A stretch of 61,521 nt of DNA from Vicinamibacterales bacterium (lineage in GTDB: Bacteria > Acidobacteriota > Vicinamibacteria > Vicinamibacterales > 2-12-FULL-66-21), in contig DASXLB010000001.1 in NCBI GenBank assembly GCA_036496585.1, forward strand, positions 1 to 61,521. The letters run 5' to 3'. The translations under genes and the position numbers were made by a program. This document shows, one piece after another, positions 1-9,681 of the stretch (position 1 is its first letter; the number at the start of each line of letters is the position of its first letter). The notes under the pieces were generated by a model. The model saw only the letters and a program-made list of their open reading frames with translations, had not been told where the DNA came from and made no database searches.

Positions 1-3000
1 CCGCGCTTCAGCCACCGCTGCACCTGCGCCATGTAGGTATAGACGACTGGCGTCAGGTAGAGGGTCACGAGCTGCGAGAAGATCAGGCCGCCGACCACCA
101 CGAGCCCGAGCGGCTGCCGCGCCTCACCGCCGGCGCCGTAGCCGAGCGCGATCGGCACCGCCCCGAACAGCGCCGCCATCGTCGTCATCATGATCGGCCG
201 GAAGCGGATCAGGCAGCCCTTGTAGATCGCCTGTTCGGGCGCCATGCCGCCGCGCTCGGCCTCGAGCGCGAAGTCGATCTGCATGATCGCGTTCTTCTCG
301 ACGATGCCGATCAGCATGATCATGCCGACGAAGGCGTAGATGTTCAGGTCGATCCCGAACAGCAGCAGCGTGACCAGCGCGCCGAATGCCGCCGACGGCA
401 ACCCTGAAAGAATCGTCATCGGGTGGATGTAGCTCTCGTAGAGGATGCCGAGGACGATGTAGACGACCATCACGGCGATGAGGAGCAGGATCGCGAGGTT
501 GCCCATCGAATTCTGGAACGCCGCGGCCGCTCCCTGGAACTGCGCGCCGACGGTCGGCGGCACGATGCCGGCCGCGACCGTGCCCACGCGCGACAGCGCG
601 CTGCCGAGCGACGCGCCAGGCGCCAGGCCGAACGAGACCGTCACCGACGACAGCTGCCCGTAGTGGCTGACCGACTGCGGCCCGACCACCTGCGAGGCGT
701 GGGCCAGTGTGTCGAGCGGCACCACCGCGCCGGTCGTGCCCTTGAAATAGAGCAGCGACAGGGCCGAGGGATCGGCCTGGAACTGCGGCGCGAGCTCCAG
801 CAGCACCTTGTATTCGTTGACCGCGCCGTAGATCGTCGACACCCACTTGGTGCCGTAGGCGTCGTAGAACGAGTTCTCGATGGCGCTCGCCGTGACGCCC
901 ATCGCCGCCGCCTTGTCGCGGTCGATCTGGATGTTGACCTGCGGGCTCGTCACCTCGAGGTCGCTGGTGACGTCGACGAGCAGCGGCTCCTTCTTCAGCT
1001 CGGACTCCAGCGTGCGCGCGGTCGCGTAGAGCAGCGGGCGATCGGGCGACTGCATCGAGAACTGATACAGGCTCTTGCTGATCTCGCCGCCGATCCGGAT
1101 TGTCGGCGGGTTCTGCGCGAAGGTCTGCATGCCGACGACGGCGTCGAGCTCGGGACGCAGGCGTTCGATGATCTGGCCGGCCAGCTCGCGGCGCTCGCTC
1201 CTCGGCTTCAGGTGGACGACGATCTGCCCGAGGTTGGGACCGCCGAGTGTCTGCGCGGCCGCGCCGCCGATGGTCGAGACCAGCGCTTCGACGTTCGGAT
1301 CGCGGTTGAACACCTTGGCCACGGCGTCCTGATATTCGACCAGCCGATCGTACGACGTGCCCTGCGCCGCTTCGGTCGTCACCGCAATCTGGTCGGTGTC
1401 CTGATCGGGGATGAAGCCTTTCGGCACGACGATGAACAGCGCCACCGTGCCGGCGAGCACGCCGGCGAACGCGACCATCGTGGCGCGGCGGTGGCGCAGC
1501 ACGATCTGGAGCGTCCGATCGTAGTGCGCGAGGAGCCAGTCGAAGCCGGCCTCCGAGGCGCGTGCCCAGCGGTTGCCGGGGCCGTGCGACGACGGCCGGC
1601 GCAGGAAACGGCTGCACAGCATCGGCGTCAGCGTCACCGAGACGACGCCCGAGATCAGGATCGCCACGCAGATCGTCACCGAGAACTCGCGGAACAACCG
1701 ACCGAGCACGCCCGAGATGAAGAGCACCGGGATGAACACCGCCGCCAGCGACAGCGTCATCGAGACGATGGTGAAGCCGATCTCGCGCGATCCGACCAGC
1801 GACGCGGTCAACGGATCCTCCCCGTCCTCGACATGCCGGTAGACGTTCTCGAGCATGACGATCGCGTCGTCGACGACGAACCCGACCGACAGGATGAGCG
1901 CCATCATCGACAGGTTGTCGAGGCTGTAGCCGAGCATGTACATCGCCGCGAACGTGCCGATGATCGAGAACGGCAGGGCGAGACTGGGGATGACGGTGGC
2001 CCAGACGTTTCTCAGGAACACGAAGATGACGAAGATGACCAGCGCCAGCGTCAGCGCCATCGTGAACTGGACGTCGCGATACGAGTCCCGAATCGTGTCG
2101 GAGCGATCGTAGAGGACGTCCATGTGCACACTGACCGGGAGCTCGGCGCGGAACTGCGGCAGCAGCGCCTTGACGGCGTCGGCGACCGCGATGGTGTTGG
2201 TGCCGGGCTGGCGCTGGATGCCGAGCGTGATGGCGCGCTGCGTGCCGTCCTTGGTGTAGAGCCACGAGCCGGTCCGCTGGTCTTCGACGCCGTCGACGAT
2301 TGTGCCGAGCTGATCCAGCCGGATCGGCGCGCCGTTGCGGTAGGCGACGATCATCGACTTGTACTGCTCGGCGCTGGTCAGTTGCCCGGTCGCCTGCAGG
2401 GTGAAGGCGCGGTGCGGGCCGACGATGGTGCCGGTCGGGACGTTGACGTTCCAGTTCTTGAGCGACGTCTCGATCTCGTTGATGCCGATCTGCCGCGTCG
2501 CCAGCGCATGCGGATCGAGCTGCACGTGCACCGCGTACTTCTCGCTGCCGAGCACCTGCACCTGCGCGACGCCGCTGATCATCGAGATCCGCTGCGCGAT
2601 GCGCGTCTCGGCGTACTCGTCGAGCTGCCACGCCGGCATCGTCGACGAGGTGATGACCAGATACAGGATCGGCTGGTCGGCCGGATTCACCTTGGTGAAG
2701 GTCGGCGGCGTCGGCATCCCCTGCGGCAGCAGCCGCGACGCCTGGGTGATGGCCGACTGCACGTCGACAGCGGCGCCGTCGAGCGGACGGTTGAGGTCGA
2801 ACTCCAGCGTGATCTGCGTCGATCCGAGCGAGTTCACCGAGGTCATGCCCTGCAGGCCGGCGATCATCGAGAACTGGTTCTCGAGCGGGGTCGCCACCGA
2901 CGAGGCCATCGTCTCCGGTCCGGCGCCAGGCAGCTGCGCCGTCACCAGCAGGGTCGGGAAGTCGACGTTGGGCAGGTCGCTGACCGGCAGCGCGCGATAG

Positions 3001-3083
3001 GCGACAACGCCGAACAGCGCGATCGCCGCCATCAGCAGGCTGGTCGCGATCGGACGGCGGATGAATCCTTCGGAGATGTTCAT
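1..3083 (-). CDS. RND multidrug efflux permease, second pump of an MdtBC-like pair (3' end cut by window)
   Basis: Inner-membrane proton-driven pump of the AcrB/HAE1 family, partner of a periplasmic adaptor and an outer-membrane channel. Reading from the ATG at 3083, the protein opens MNISEGFIRRPIATSLLMA, the standard HAE1 start, and stays open to the window edge, so the last residues and stop are missing. Visible family marks are the first transmembrane helix, the TM4 motif GFVVDDAIVMLEN with the paired Asp of the proton relay, 'GFIPDQDTDQ' after TM7, and the 'IRFRPIMMTTMAALFGAVPIALGYGAGGEARQPLG' region (given as two adjoining parts: IRFRPIMMTTMAALFG and AVPIALGYGAGGEARQPLG). It overlaps the upstream pump gene by ATGA. 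The two pumps are clearly similar but not identical, as in MdtB/MdtC heterotrimers. Substrate cannot be told from sequence. Confidence 0.95.
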   Translation of the reverse strand, partial: MNISEGFIRRPIATSLLMAAIALFGVVAYRALPVSDLPNVDFPTLLVTAQLPGAGPETMASSVATPLENQFSMIAGLQGMTSVNSLGSTQITLEFDLNRPLDGAAVDVQSAITQASRLLPQGMPTPPTFTKVNPADQPILYLVITSSTMPAWQLDEYAETRIAQRISMISGVAQVQVLGSEKYAVHVQLDPHALATRQIGINEIETSLKNWNVNVPTGTIVGPHRAFTLQATGQLTSAEQYKSMIVAYRNGAPIRLDQLGTIVDGVEDQRTGSWLYTKDGTQRAITLGIQRQPGTNTIAVADAVKALLPQFRAELPVSVHMDVLYDRSDTIRDSYRDVQFTMALTLALVIFVIFVFLRNVWATVIPSLALPFSIIGTFAAMYMLGYSLDNLSMMALILSVGFVVDDAIVMLENVYRHVEDGEDPLTASLVGSREIGFTIVSMTLSLAAVFIPVLFISGVLGRLFREFSVTICVAILISGVVSVTLTPMLCSRFLRRPSSHGPGNRWARASEAGFDWLLAHYDRTLQIVLRHRRATMVAFAGVLAGTVALFIVVPKGFIPDQDTDQIAVTTEAAQGTSYDRLVEYQDAVAKVFNRDPNVEALVSTIGGAAAQTLGGPNLGQIVVHLKPRSERRELAGQIIERLRPELDAVVGMQTFAQNPPTIRIGGEISKSLYQFSMQSPDRPLLYATARTLESELKKEPLLVDVTSDLEVTSPQVNIQIDRDKAAAMGVTASAIENSFYDAYGTKWVSTIYGAVNEYKVLLELAPQFQADPSALSLLYFKGTTGAVVPLDTLAHASQVVGPQSVSHYGQLSSVTVSFGLAPGASLGSALSRVGTVAAGIVPPTVGAQFQGAAAAFQNSMGNLAILLLIAVMVVYIVLGILYESYIHPMTILSGLPSAAFGALVTLLLFGIDLNIYAFVGMIMLIGIVEKNAIMQIDFALEAERGGMAPEQAIYKGCLIRFRPIMMTTMAALFGAVPIALGYGAGGEARQPLGLVVVGGLIFSQLVTLYLTPVVYTYMAQVQRWLKR

Positions 3084-6000
3084 GAGTGAGCGACCGCGGT
3101 GTCCTGGATCCGACTGGTCTTGAAGATCGTCGCCAGGTAGGTGTAGACGACCGGCGTCAGATACAGCGTGATCAGCTGCGACACGACCAGGCCGCCAACC
3201 ACGGCGAGGCCGAGCGGACGGCGGGCCTCGCCGCCGGCGCCGTAGCCGAGCGCGATCGGCACCGCGCCGAGCAGCGCCGCCATCGTCGTCATCATGATCG
3301 GGCGGAAGCGGATCAGGCAGCCTTCGTGGATCGCCTCGGCCGGCGCCTTGCCGTGCTTGCGTTCGGCCTCGAGCGCGAAGTCGATCTGCATGATCGCGTT
3401 CTTCTTGACGATGCCGATCAGCAGGATGAGGCCGACGAACGAATAGATGTTCAGCTCGTTGCCGAACAGATAGAGCGTGACCAGCGCGCCGAGGCCGGCC
3501 GACGGCAGGCCCGAGAGGATGGTGATCGGGTGGATGTAGCTCTCGTAGAGCGCGCCGAGCACGATGTAGACGACGCCGATCGCGACGAACAGCAGCAGGC
3601 CGAGGTTGCTCATCGACTGCTGGAAGACCTTGGCCGAGCCCTCGAAGCTGGTGGTGACCGTCGCCGGCAGGATGCGGTCGGCGACCTGCTTGACGTGCGC
3701 CGTCGCCTGGCCGAGCGAGACGCCCGGCCTGAGGCCGAACGAGACCGAGACCGACGGCAGCTGCCCCGAGTGATTGATCGACTGCGGCCCGACCGAGTCC
3801 TTGTACTTGACGACCGACTCGAGCGGCACGACGTCGCCGTTCGACGTCTTGAAGGCGACGTTCTTCAGCGAGTCGGCCTGCGACTGGTACTGGGGCTCGA
3901 GCTCGAGCAGCACGCGGTACTGGCTCGCCGGGCCGTAGATCGTCGACACCCACGTCGAGCCGAAGCCGGTCGACAGGGTGTTCTCGATCTGGGTGGCGTT
4001 GAGCCCGAGCGCGGCGGCCTTGTCGCGATCGATGGTCAGGTCGACGCGCGGGCTCTTCATCTCCATGTCGGTCGAGACGTCCTGCACTTCGCTCACTTCG
4101 TCGGCGATCGCCTGCTCGACCTTCGGCCCCCAGGCGTAGAGCTCGTCGTGGTCCAGGCTCTGCATCATCAGGCTGTAGTTCTGGTTGCCCATGCGGCCGC
4201 CGATCTGGATCGCCGGCGGCAGCGTGACGAAGGTACGGAAGGCGGCGAAGCGGCTGGTGTCGGCGCGAATCTGCTGCGCGAGCTGCTGCGCCGTCATCTG
4301 GCGCGTCGCGCGCGGCGTCAGCTGCACCTGGATCCGCGAGTTGTTGGCCGAGCCGCCCATCACCGACGCGAGGAAGGAATCGACGTTGGGATTCTTGATG
4401 ACGATGTCGGCGATCTTCCGCGTCCAGTCGACCATGTCGTAGTACGACGTCCCCTGCGCCGCGCGCAGGCTGACGAACAGCGTGTCGTTGTCCTGGTCTG
4501 GGATGAAGCCGGTCGGGATGATGCGGTACATCTGCACGGTCGCGGCGAGCACCGCCACGAACACGCCGAGCATGAGCGGGCGATGCCGCAGCACCACGGT
4601 CAGGCTGCGCTCGTAGAGCCGCTGCAGCAGGCTGAAGGCGCGCTCGAGGGCGCCGGCCAACCCCGTCTTGGCGTGCAGCGCCGTCACCGAGAGGAAGCGG
4701 CTGCACAACATCGGCGTCAGCGTCACCGAGACGACGCCGGAGATCAGGATCGCCGCGGTGATCGTCACCGCGAATTCGCGAAACAGGCGGCCGAGGACGC
4801 CGGTCATGAACAGCACCGGGATGAACACCGCCGCCAGCGACGTCGTCATCGTGATGATCGTGAAGCCGATCTCGCGCGAGCCGTCGAGCGACGCGGTCAG
4901 CGCGTCGGCGCCGTGCTCCATGTGGCGCACGATGTTCTCGAGCATCACGATCGCGTCGTCGACGACGAAGCCGATCGACAGAATCAGCGCCATCATCGAC
5001 AGGTTGTTCAGGCTGAAGCCGAGCAGCTCCATGATCGCGAAGGTGCCCAGAATCGAGAAGGGCAACGCCAGCGCCGGGATCAGCGTCGCCGAGGCGTTGT
5101 GCAGGAACAGGAAGATGACGCCGACCACCAGCGCCAGCGTGATCAGCATCGTGATCTGGATGTCGCCGAAGGCGGCGCGGATCGTCTTCGACCGATCCTG
5201 CCGGACCGTCAGGTGCGCGGCGGGCGGCAGCTGCGACTCGAACGACGGCAGCAGCGCGCGCACGCGATCGGTGACGTCGATCGTGTTGGTGCCGGGCTGG
5301 CGCATCACCATCAACGTGATGGCGCGGCGCGACGTCGGCGTCCCGTTGTCCTTGGTGTAGTACCAGGCCGCGTTGAAAACGCTTTCGGTGCTGTCGATGA
5401 CGTTGGCCACCTGCGACAGCCGGATCGGCGCGCCGTTGCGGTAGGCGATGACCACCGGTCGATATGCGGCGGCGTCGTCGAGCTGGCCGGCGGCGCGCAG
5501 GTTGTAGGTCTGGCCGGGGCCGTAGAGCTGGCCGGTCGGCAGGTTGACGTTCCAGTTGGTGATCGCCGACGTGATCTCGTTCAGCCCGATGCCCTGCGCG
5601 TGCAGCTTGTCGGGATCGAGCTGCACCCGCACCGCATACTTGGCCGAGCCCTGCACCTGCACCTGCGACACGCCGCTGACCATCGAGATGCGCGGCGCCA
5701 CCACGTTCTCCGCGTAGTCGTCGAGGACCGGCATCGGCAGCGTCTGCGACGTCAAGTTGAGCATCAGGATCGGCTGGTCGTTCGGATTGTTCTTCCGGAA
5801 CGACGGCGGCGAGGTCATCGTCGTCGGCAGCATCGGCATGACGGCGGCGATCGCCGTCTGCACGTCGACGGCGGCACTGTCGATGTTGCGGCCGAGATCG
5901 AACTGCAGCGTGATGTTGGTATTGCCGCTGCCGCTGCTCGAGACCATCGAGTCGATGCCGGCGATGGTCGTCATCTGCCGCTCGAGCGGGCTCGCCACCG

Positions 6001-6184
6001 CCGACGCCATCGTCCCCGGATCGCCGCCGGGCAGATTCGCCGAGACGTTCAGCGTCGGGAACTCGACCTGGGGCAGGTCGCTCACCGGCAGCGCGCGGTA
6101 GGCGACGACGCCGAACATGGCGATGCCAGCCATGATCAGGCTGGTCGCGATCGGCCGCCGGATGAAGGTCTCGGAGAGGTTCAC
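3080..6184 (-). CDS. RND multidrug efflux permease, first pump of an MdtBC-like pair
   Basis: A full-length HAE1 RND pump of 1034 residues, the usual size. It begins MNLSETFIRRPIATSLIMAG and carries the TM4 proton-relay motif GFVVDDAIVMLEN, the 'GFIPDQDNDTLFVSL' segment of the porter domain and a C-terminal 'RFRPIMMTTMAALLGAVP' stretch. Twelve hydrophobic helices and two large periplasmic loops are expected from the family. Start and stop overlap its neighbours by 4 nt (6181-6184 and 3080-3083), so adaptor, pump 1 and pump 2 are translationally coupled. Known MdtABC systems need both pumps in one trimer, and I infer the same here. No outer-membrane channel gene is seen inside the window; it may lie beyond the left edge. 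Confidence 0.96.
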   Translation of the reverse strand: MNLSETFIRRPIATSLIMAGIAMFGVVAYRALPVSDLPQVEFPTLNVSANLPGGDPGTMASAVASPLERQMTTIAGIDSMVSSSGSGNTNITLQFDLGRNIDSAAVDVQTAIAAVMPMLPTTMTSPPSFRKNNPNDQPILMLNLTSQTLPMPVLDDYAENVVAPRISMVSGVSQVQVQGSAKYAVRVQLDPDKLHAQGIGLNEITSAITNWNVNLPTGQLYGPGQTYNLRAAGQLDDAAAYRPVVIAYRNGAPIRLSQVANVIDSTESVFNAAWYYTKDNGTPTSRRAITLMVMRQPGTNTIDVTDRVRALLPSFESQLPPAAHLTVRQDRSKTIRAAFGDIQITMLITLALVVGVIFLFLHNASATLIPALALPFSILGTFAIMELLGFSLNNLSMMALILSIGFVVDDAIVMLENIVRHMEHGADALTASLDGSREIGFTIITMTTSLAAVFIPVLFMTGVLGRLFREFAVTITAAILISGVVSVTLTPMLCSRFLSVTALHAKTGLAGALERAFSLLQRLYERSLTVVLRHRPLMLGVFVAVLAATVQMYRIIPTGFIPDQDNDTLFVSLRAAQGTSYYDMVDWTRKIADIVIKNPNVDSFLASVMGGSANNSRIQVQLTPRATRQMTAQQLAQQIRADTSRFAAFRTFVTLPPAIQIGGRMGNQNYSLMMQSLDHDELYAWGPKVEQAIADEVSEVQDVSTDMEMKSPRVDLTIDRDKAAALGLNATQIENTLSTGFGSTWVSTIYGPASQYRVLLELEPQYQSQADSLKNVAFKTSNGDVVPLESVVKYKDSVGPQSINHSGQLPSVSVSFGLRPGVSLGQATAHVKQVADRILPATVTTSFEGSAKVFQQSMSNLGLLLFVAIGVVYIVLGALYESYIHPITILSGLPSAGLGALVTLYLFGNELNIYSFVGLILLIGIVKKNAIMQIDFALEAERKHGKAPAEAIHEGCLIRFRPIMMTTMAALLGAVPIALGYGAGGEARRPLGLAVVGGLVVSQLITLYLTPVVYTYLATIFKTSRIQDTAVAHS

Positions 6185-7527
6185 AGCGGGCCGCTGCCGC
6201 GGCCGGCATCGCCGGCCTCGCCGCTCCTGCCGCCGCCGCGGCCGCCGCCGTTCTTGCCGCCGCGCCCCCCGCGTCCGCCGTTGGGCGACGCTTCACCCGT
6301 GCGCGGGTCGGCGCGGGTGACGCGGGTGCCCGGCTCCAGCCGCAGCTGGCCCTGGGTCACCACCGCGTCGCCAGGCTTGAGGCCCGCGAGGATGACGATG
6401 TCCTGGTCGACCGCCTGGCCGACCTTGACCGGCCGCTGCTCGACAGTCTGATCGCTCTTTACGAGGAACACGAACTGGCCGTCCTGACCGAGCTGCACCG
6501 CTTCCGACGGCACCACCGTCGCGTGATCGATCGTGGAGACACGCAGGCTCACCCGCGCGAACTGCCCGGGCCACAGCCGGCGGTCCTCGTTCGCGAACGT
6601 CGCCTTGAGCTTGATGGTGTCGGTGGAGGGGTCGACCACGTTGTCGATGAAGGTCAGCGTCCCCTTCGCGGCCTCGGCACCGGCGGTCTGCGGCGTCGCC
6701 GACACGGGCAGCGCCGTCCCCACGCCCACCGGCTTCACCTCGCTGAGGTGTTCCGCCGGCAGGGAGAACGTGACGTAGACCGGTGTGACCTGGGTGATCG
6801 TGATCAGTTCGGTCGAATTCGCCGTGACGAGATTGCCCGCCTTGGCCATCAGATTCCCGGTGCGGCCCTCGATCGGCGATTTCATCTGCGTGTAGTCGAG
6901 CTGAAGCGTCGCGCTCTCGACGGCCGCCTGCTGCGCGACGAGTTGCGCTTTCGCCCCTTCGATCGCAGCCTTGTCGGCGTTGACGGTGGCGCTGTTGGCC
7001 GCTGCCGAGGCCTTGCCCTGCTCCGTCTGGTCCTTGGGCACGAGGCCGCGCTCGTTGAGCGACGTCAGGCGCTGCGCCTCCGCCGACGAGTACTGCTCGT
7101 TGGCGACGTCCTTCGTCAGCTGCGCCTCGGCCTGAGCGAGCAGTGCCTGATCGCGGGCCAGGTTGGCCTGGGCCTGGTGCAGCGACGCCTGATAGGGCCG
7201 CGGATCGATCGTGAAGAGCAGTTGCCCTGCCTTCACGAAATCCCCCTCGTGGAATTTCACGTCCTGGAGGGTGCCGGTGATCTGCGCCCGGATGCTGATG
7301 GTCGCGAAGGCTTCGACGTTGCCGATGGCGGAGAGATCGACGGGGACGTCCTTCTGCGAGGCACGCCCGATCACGACCGGCACGGCGCCACCGCCGCCAC
7401 CGCCCCGGCCGGCGCGGCCGCCACCTCCGCCCGTGCCCGCCGCCGCGCTCGACGACCCGCAACCGGCAGCACCGGCCATGGATAGTACGACCGCACCACA
7501 CCCGAGAACCGCCGTCCAGCTGCTCAC
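6181..7527 (-). CDS. RND periplasmic adaptor (membrane fusion protein), MdtA/AcrA-like
   Basis: Periplasmic adaptor that links the RND pumps to an outer-membrane channel. 448 residues from a GTG at 7527, with a good GGGAGG ribosome site 8 nt upstream. The N-terminus has a hydrophobic signal ending in GAAGC, an imperfect lipobox, so lipid anchoring is possible. A Gly-rich low-complexity linker follows, then the lipoyl/hairpin region ('GTLQDVKFHEGDFVKAGQLLFTIDPRPYQ', split here as GTLQDVKFHEGDFVKAG and QLLFTIDPRPYQ), a long coiled-coil hairpin (about residues 110-210), a second lipoyl half ('MKSPIEGRTGNLMAKAGNLV') and beta-barrel domains ending 'LRLEPGTRV'. The C-terminus is again Gly/Arg-rich ('NGGRGGRGGKNGGGRGGG'), unusual for this family. 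First gene of the operon. Confidence 0.95.
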   Translation of the reverse strand: MSSWTAVLGCGAVVLSMAGAAGCGSSSAAAGTGGGGGRAGRGGGGGGAVPVVIGRASQKDVPVDLSAIGNVEAFATISIRAQITGTLQDVKFHEGDFVKAGQLLFTIDPRPYQASLHQAQANLARDQALLAQAEAQLTKDVANEQYSSAEAQRLTSLNERGLVPKDQTEQGKASAAANSATVNADKAAIEGAKAQLVAQQAAVESATLQLDYTQMKSPIEGRTGNLMAKAGNLVTANSTELITITQVTPVYVTFSLPAEHLSEVKPVGVGTALPVSATPQTAGAEAAKGTLTFIDNVVDPSTDTIKLKATFANEDRRLWPGQFARVSLRVSTIDHATVVPSEAVQLGQDGQFVFLVKSDQTVEQRPVKVGQAVDQDIVILAGLKPGDAVVTQGQLRLEPGTRVTRADPRTGEASPNGGRGGRGGKNGGGRGGGRSGEAGDAGRGSGPL

Positions 7528-7672
7528 GCTCTAGACCTCCCGAACGCCCCTACTCCTTCGGATATAGCGGCCCCTTGATCTACGACGGAGCCAGACGTCC
7601 GATTTCAGGCGCGCGGGTAATCGTACGGGGAAAGGGGTGACAAAACAATGAAAGGGGGACGAGCGCGGGTCT

Positions 7673-9175
7673 CTAGCGAGGCAATCCGCTGGCGACGAGC
7701 CGAAGGCCCTGCGGCTTGGGCGGCACGGTGCCGCCGGGCGAGAGCCGGAGGAGGAAGACGTCCTGGCGCGACGCCGTGCCGGAATCGCCCACCGGATCGG
7801 TGCCGAGCGTCTTCTCCCAGTTGGAGGTGAACAGGATCCATTTGCCGTCGGGCGACACGTTGGGGCGGGGCTCATACCAGAAGGCGGTGCGCGTCGCGTC
7901 GCCATCGTAGGCGACGTTGCTGCGATGGTGCGCGAAGCGCCACACCGTCGGGTTGACGCCGGCCCCGGCGTCGGTCTGGATCGCGATGATTTCGTCGTCC
8001 CAGGCGCGCCAGGCAGAAGCGGTGGTGCCGTAGCGATAGAGCCCGCTGAAAACCGGCGTCAGCGCGCCGGGCAGCGCGTTGTTCCACGTGGTGTGATCGG
8101 ACAAGTAGACCTCTTTCGGCTGCATCACCGTGGCGATCAGGTCCCGCGTCGAGAACGGCGCCGCCAGCGAGCGGAACTGCCACTGCGCCGCGTCCCAGGA
8201 AGTGGTCGTGCAACAGTCCTGGTTGGCCAGCACCCCATAGCCGAAGGCGTCGTGTCCGTAGGGTCGCGCCGCGGTGCCCAGCTCCGTGATCGCCCCGCTC
8301 AGCACGTCCCACAGGTACTCCTGGGCGGCGTAGCGCGGCGCGGCCTGATCGGCCGAACTCGGGTACAGCATCACATAGCGGCCGCTCCGGTCGATCATCG
8401 CGTGGTGCAGGCTGAAGTTCAGCGTGATCGGCGCGGGCTGCCCGTCGATCGTCGAGGCCAAGGTGTCGACAACATGCCGGCTCTGCGGGTTGGCGCGATC
8501 GAATACGACGGCGTAGTGATGATGGTCCTGCGAGGTGCCGCCGAAGAACGTTTCGATCCATTCCGTGCCGCCGCCGCTCGAGGCGATTCCGCCGATGTAG
8601 GTGTCGGTCAGGCCCGGTTCGAGCGTGTCGAGATCGAGCAGACGGGTATAGAGGCCGGTGGAGAAGTCGTACTGGTCGATCGTGTGCAGCGTCGAGCCGG
8701 TGCCGCTATAGCTGCCGTAGATGATCGAATCGTTGACGTAACTGAACTGCGGTTCGACGTAGAACTTCAGGACCAGGCCGCCATCGCCGGTCGTGGTCGG
8801 CTGGATCCGCCGCGCCGTCCCAGTCGAGGCGTCGAAAGCGAAGGGAATCGGTCCGACGCCGCCGCTTCCGACGACGTAGAAGTAGTGGCTGTTGACGCTC
8901 CAGGCATTCTGATGTGGGCTCGACGGCGTGCGATACGAGCGGTTCGGCGAGCCCGGACGCGTGGCGGCGTCGGTCAGGCGTCCCAGCGTCGACTTGAAGA
9001 CGGGGTCCTGAAAAGAGGACCCGGCCGCGCCCAGCACCGGGAGCGCCGGCTTCTGGTAAGTGACGCGATCGATGACCGCCTGGTACAGGCCGGCCACCAC
9101 AGGCGTTTGCGCCCACGCGGGCGCAGCCACACACAGGACGGCCATCATCTGGAACGCGACGCGCGAAGACTTCAT
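7673..9175 (-). CDS. secreted beta-propeller protein (TolB/oligogalacturonate-lyase-like fold), function unknown
   Basis: About 500 residues with a clean Sec signal peptide (MKSSRVAFQMMAVLCVAAPAWA, shown as MKSSRVAFQMMAVLC plus VAAPAWA), giving an exported protein. I chose the ATG at 9175 rather than one 33 nt upstream because the signal peptide begins there. The mature part has blade-like repeats and a C-terminal 'RPNVSPDGKWILFTSNWEK' stretch, the SPDG..I.FTS pattern typical of TolB-type WD40-like propellers and of oligogalacturonate-lyase-type proteins. 'QDHHHYAVVFDR' and 'LHHAMIDRSGRYVMLYPS' resemble metal-site regions of that lyase family, but I cannot confirm catalysis. It is a single gene with about 145 nt before the RND operon downstream. 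Substrate unknown. Confidence 0.82.
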   Translation of the reverse strand: MKSSRVAFQMMAVLCVAAPAWAQTPVVAGLYQAVIDRVTYQKPALPVLGAAGSSFQDPVFKSTLGRLTDAATRPGSPNRSYRTPSSPHQNAWSVNSHYFYVVGSGGVGPIPFAFDASTGTARRIQPTTTGDGGLVLKFYVEPQFSYVNDSIIYGSYSGTGSTLHTIDQYDFSTGLYTRLLDLDTLEPGLTDTYIGGIASSGGGTEWIETFFGGTSQDHHHYAVVFDRANPQSRHVVDTLASTIDGQPAPITLNFSLHHAMIDRSGRYVMLYPSSADQAAPRYAAQEYLWDVLSGAITELGTAARPYGHDAFGYGVLANQDCCTTTSWDAAQWQFRSLAAPFSTRDLIATVMQPKEVYLSDHTTWNNALPGALTPVFSGLYRYGTTASAWRAWDDEIIAIQTDAGAGVNPTVWRFAHHRSNVAYDGDATRTAFWYEPRPNVSPDGKWILFTSNWEKTLGTDPVGDSGTASRQDVFLLRLSPGGTVPPKPQGLRLVASGLPR

Positions 9176-9476
9176 GGATGCGTCTCGAAATGGCAAAACG
9201 ATCGCCACGGCGCCGGCGCGGAAACACCGCGATTTTCGAGCGATGTCGTAGAAAAGGACTGACAGATCGGAGGGCCGATTACGGGAGCGGTGGATACCTC
9301 AGCCGTATTGGGTGGACGGCGAGGACCTGCGCGCGATGGCACCGATGCGCAGCCGGATTGCAGATACGTGATCCAGCCGCGCACGAGCCTCCGATTTGCG
9401 GCACAATGGGTCTCCCGGCGAGAGTCCATTGCTTGCGGAGACGGGCGCCGCGCCGTTGCTCGTGTGGGATTGCGAC

Positions 9477-9671
9477 ATGTACGACTTCCAGGTGTACGAA
9501 GCGCTTCTCCGACTGCTGCGTGAACAGAACCGGCGCCTGCGCCAGAGCGCTGAGGCGCTCGGCGTGGAGGCCGAGCGCCTCAGCGACAAGGTCCGAGATG
9601 CGCGGCGCACCGCCGACCCGGACCCGGGGCCGAGGCCCGAGTACCCTGCGAAGAACCAGCCGCGTGCGTGA
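9477..9671 (+). CDS. small predicted coiled-coil protein, unknown
   Basis: A 64-residue reading frame starting MYDFQVYEALLRLLREQNRR, Leu/Glu/Arg-rich with heptad spacing through about residue 45, then a Pro-rich tail. Third codon positions are mostly G or C, as in the neighbouring genes, which argues for real coding. There is no clear ribosome site. The frame stays open to 9396, so the true start could be upstream. It ends 10 nt before the cupredoxin lipoprotein gene, so the two may be co-transcribed. No family recognised. Confidence 0.45.
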   Translation: MYDFQVYEALLRLLREQNRRLRQSAEALGVEAERLSDKVRDARRTADPDPGPRPEYPAKNQPRA

Positions 9672-9681
9672 TTGCGTGCTG

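Noticed and set aside
423-6451. Very long open frames (888 and 1121 codons) on the plus strand opposite the RND pump genes
   Set aside because: Their translations are Arg/Asp/His/Val-rich with no fold or motif, which is the usual antisense artefact of GC-rich genes. The opposite strand reads perfect RND pumps.
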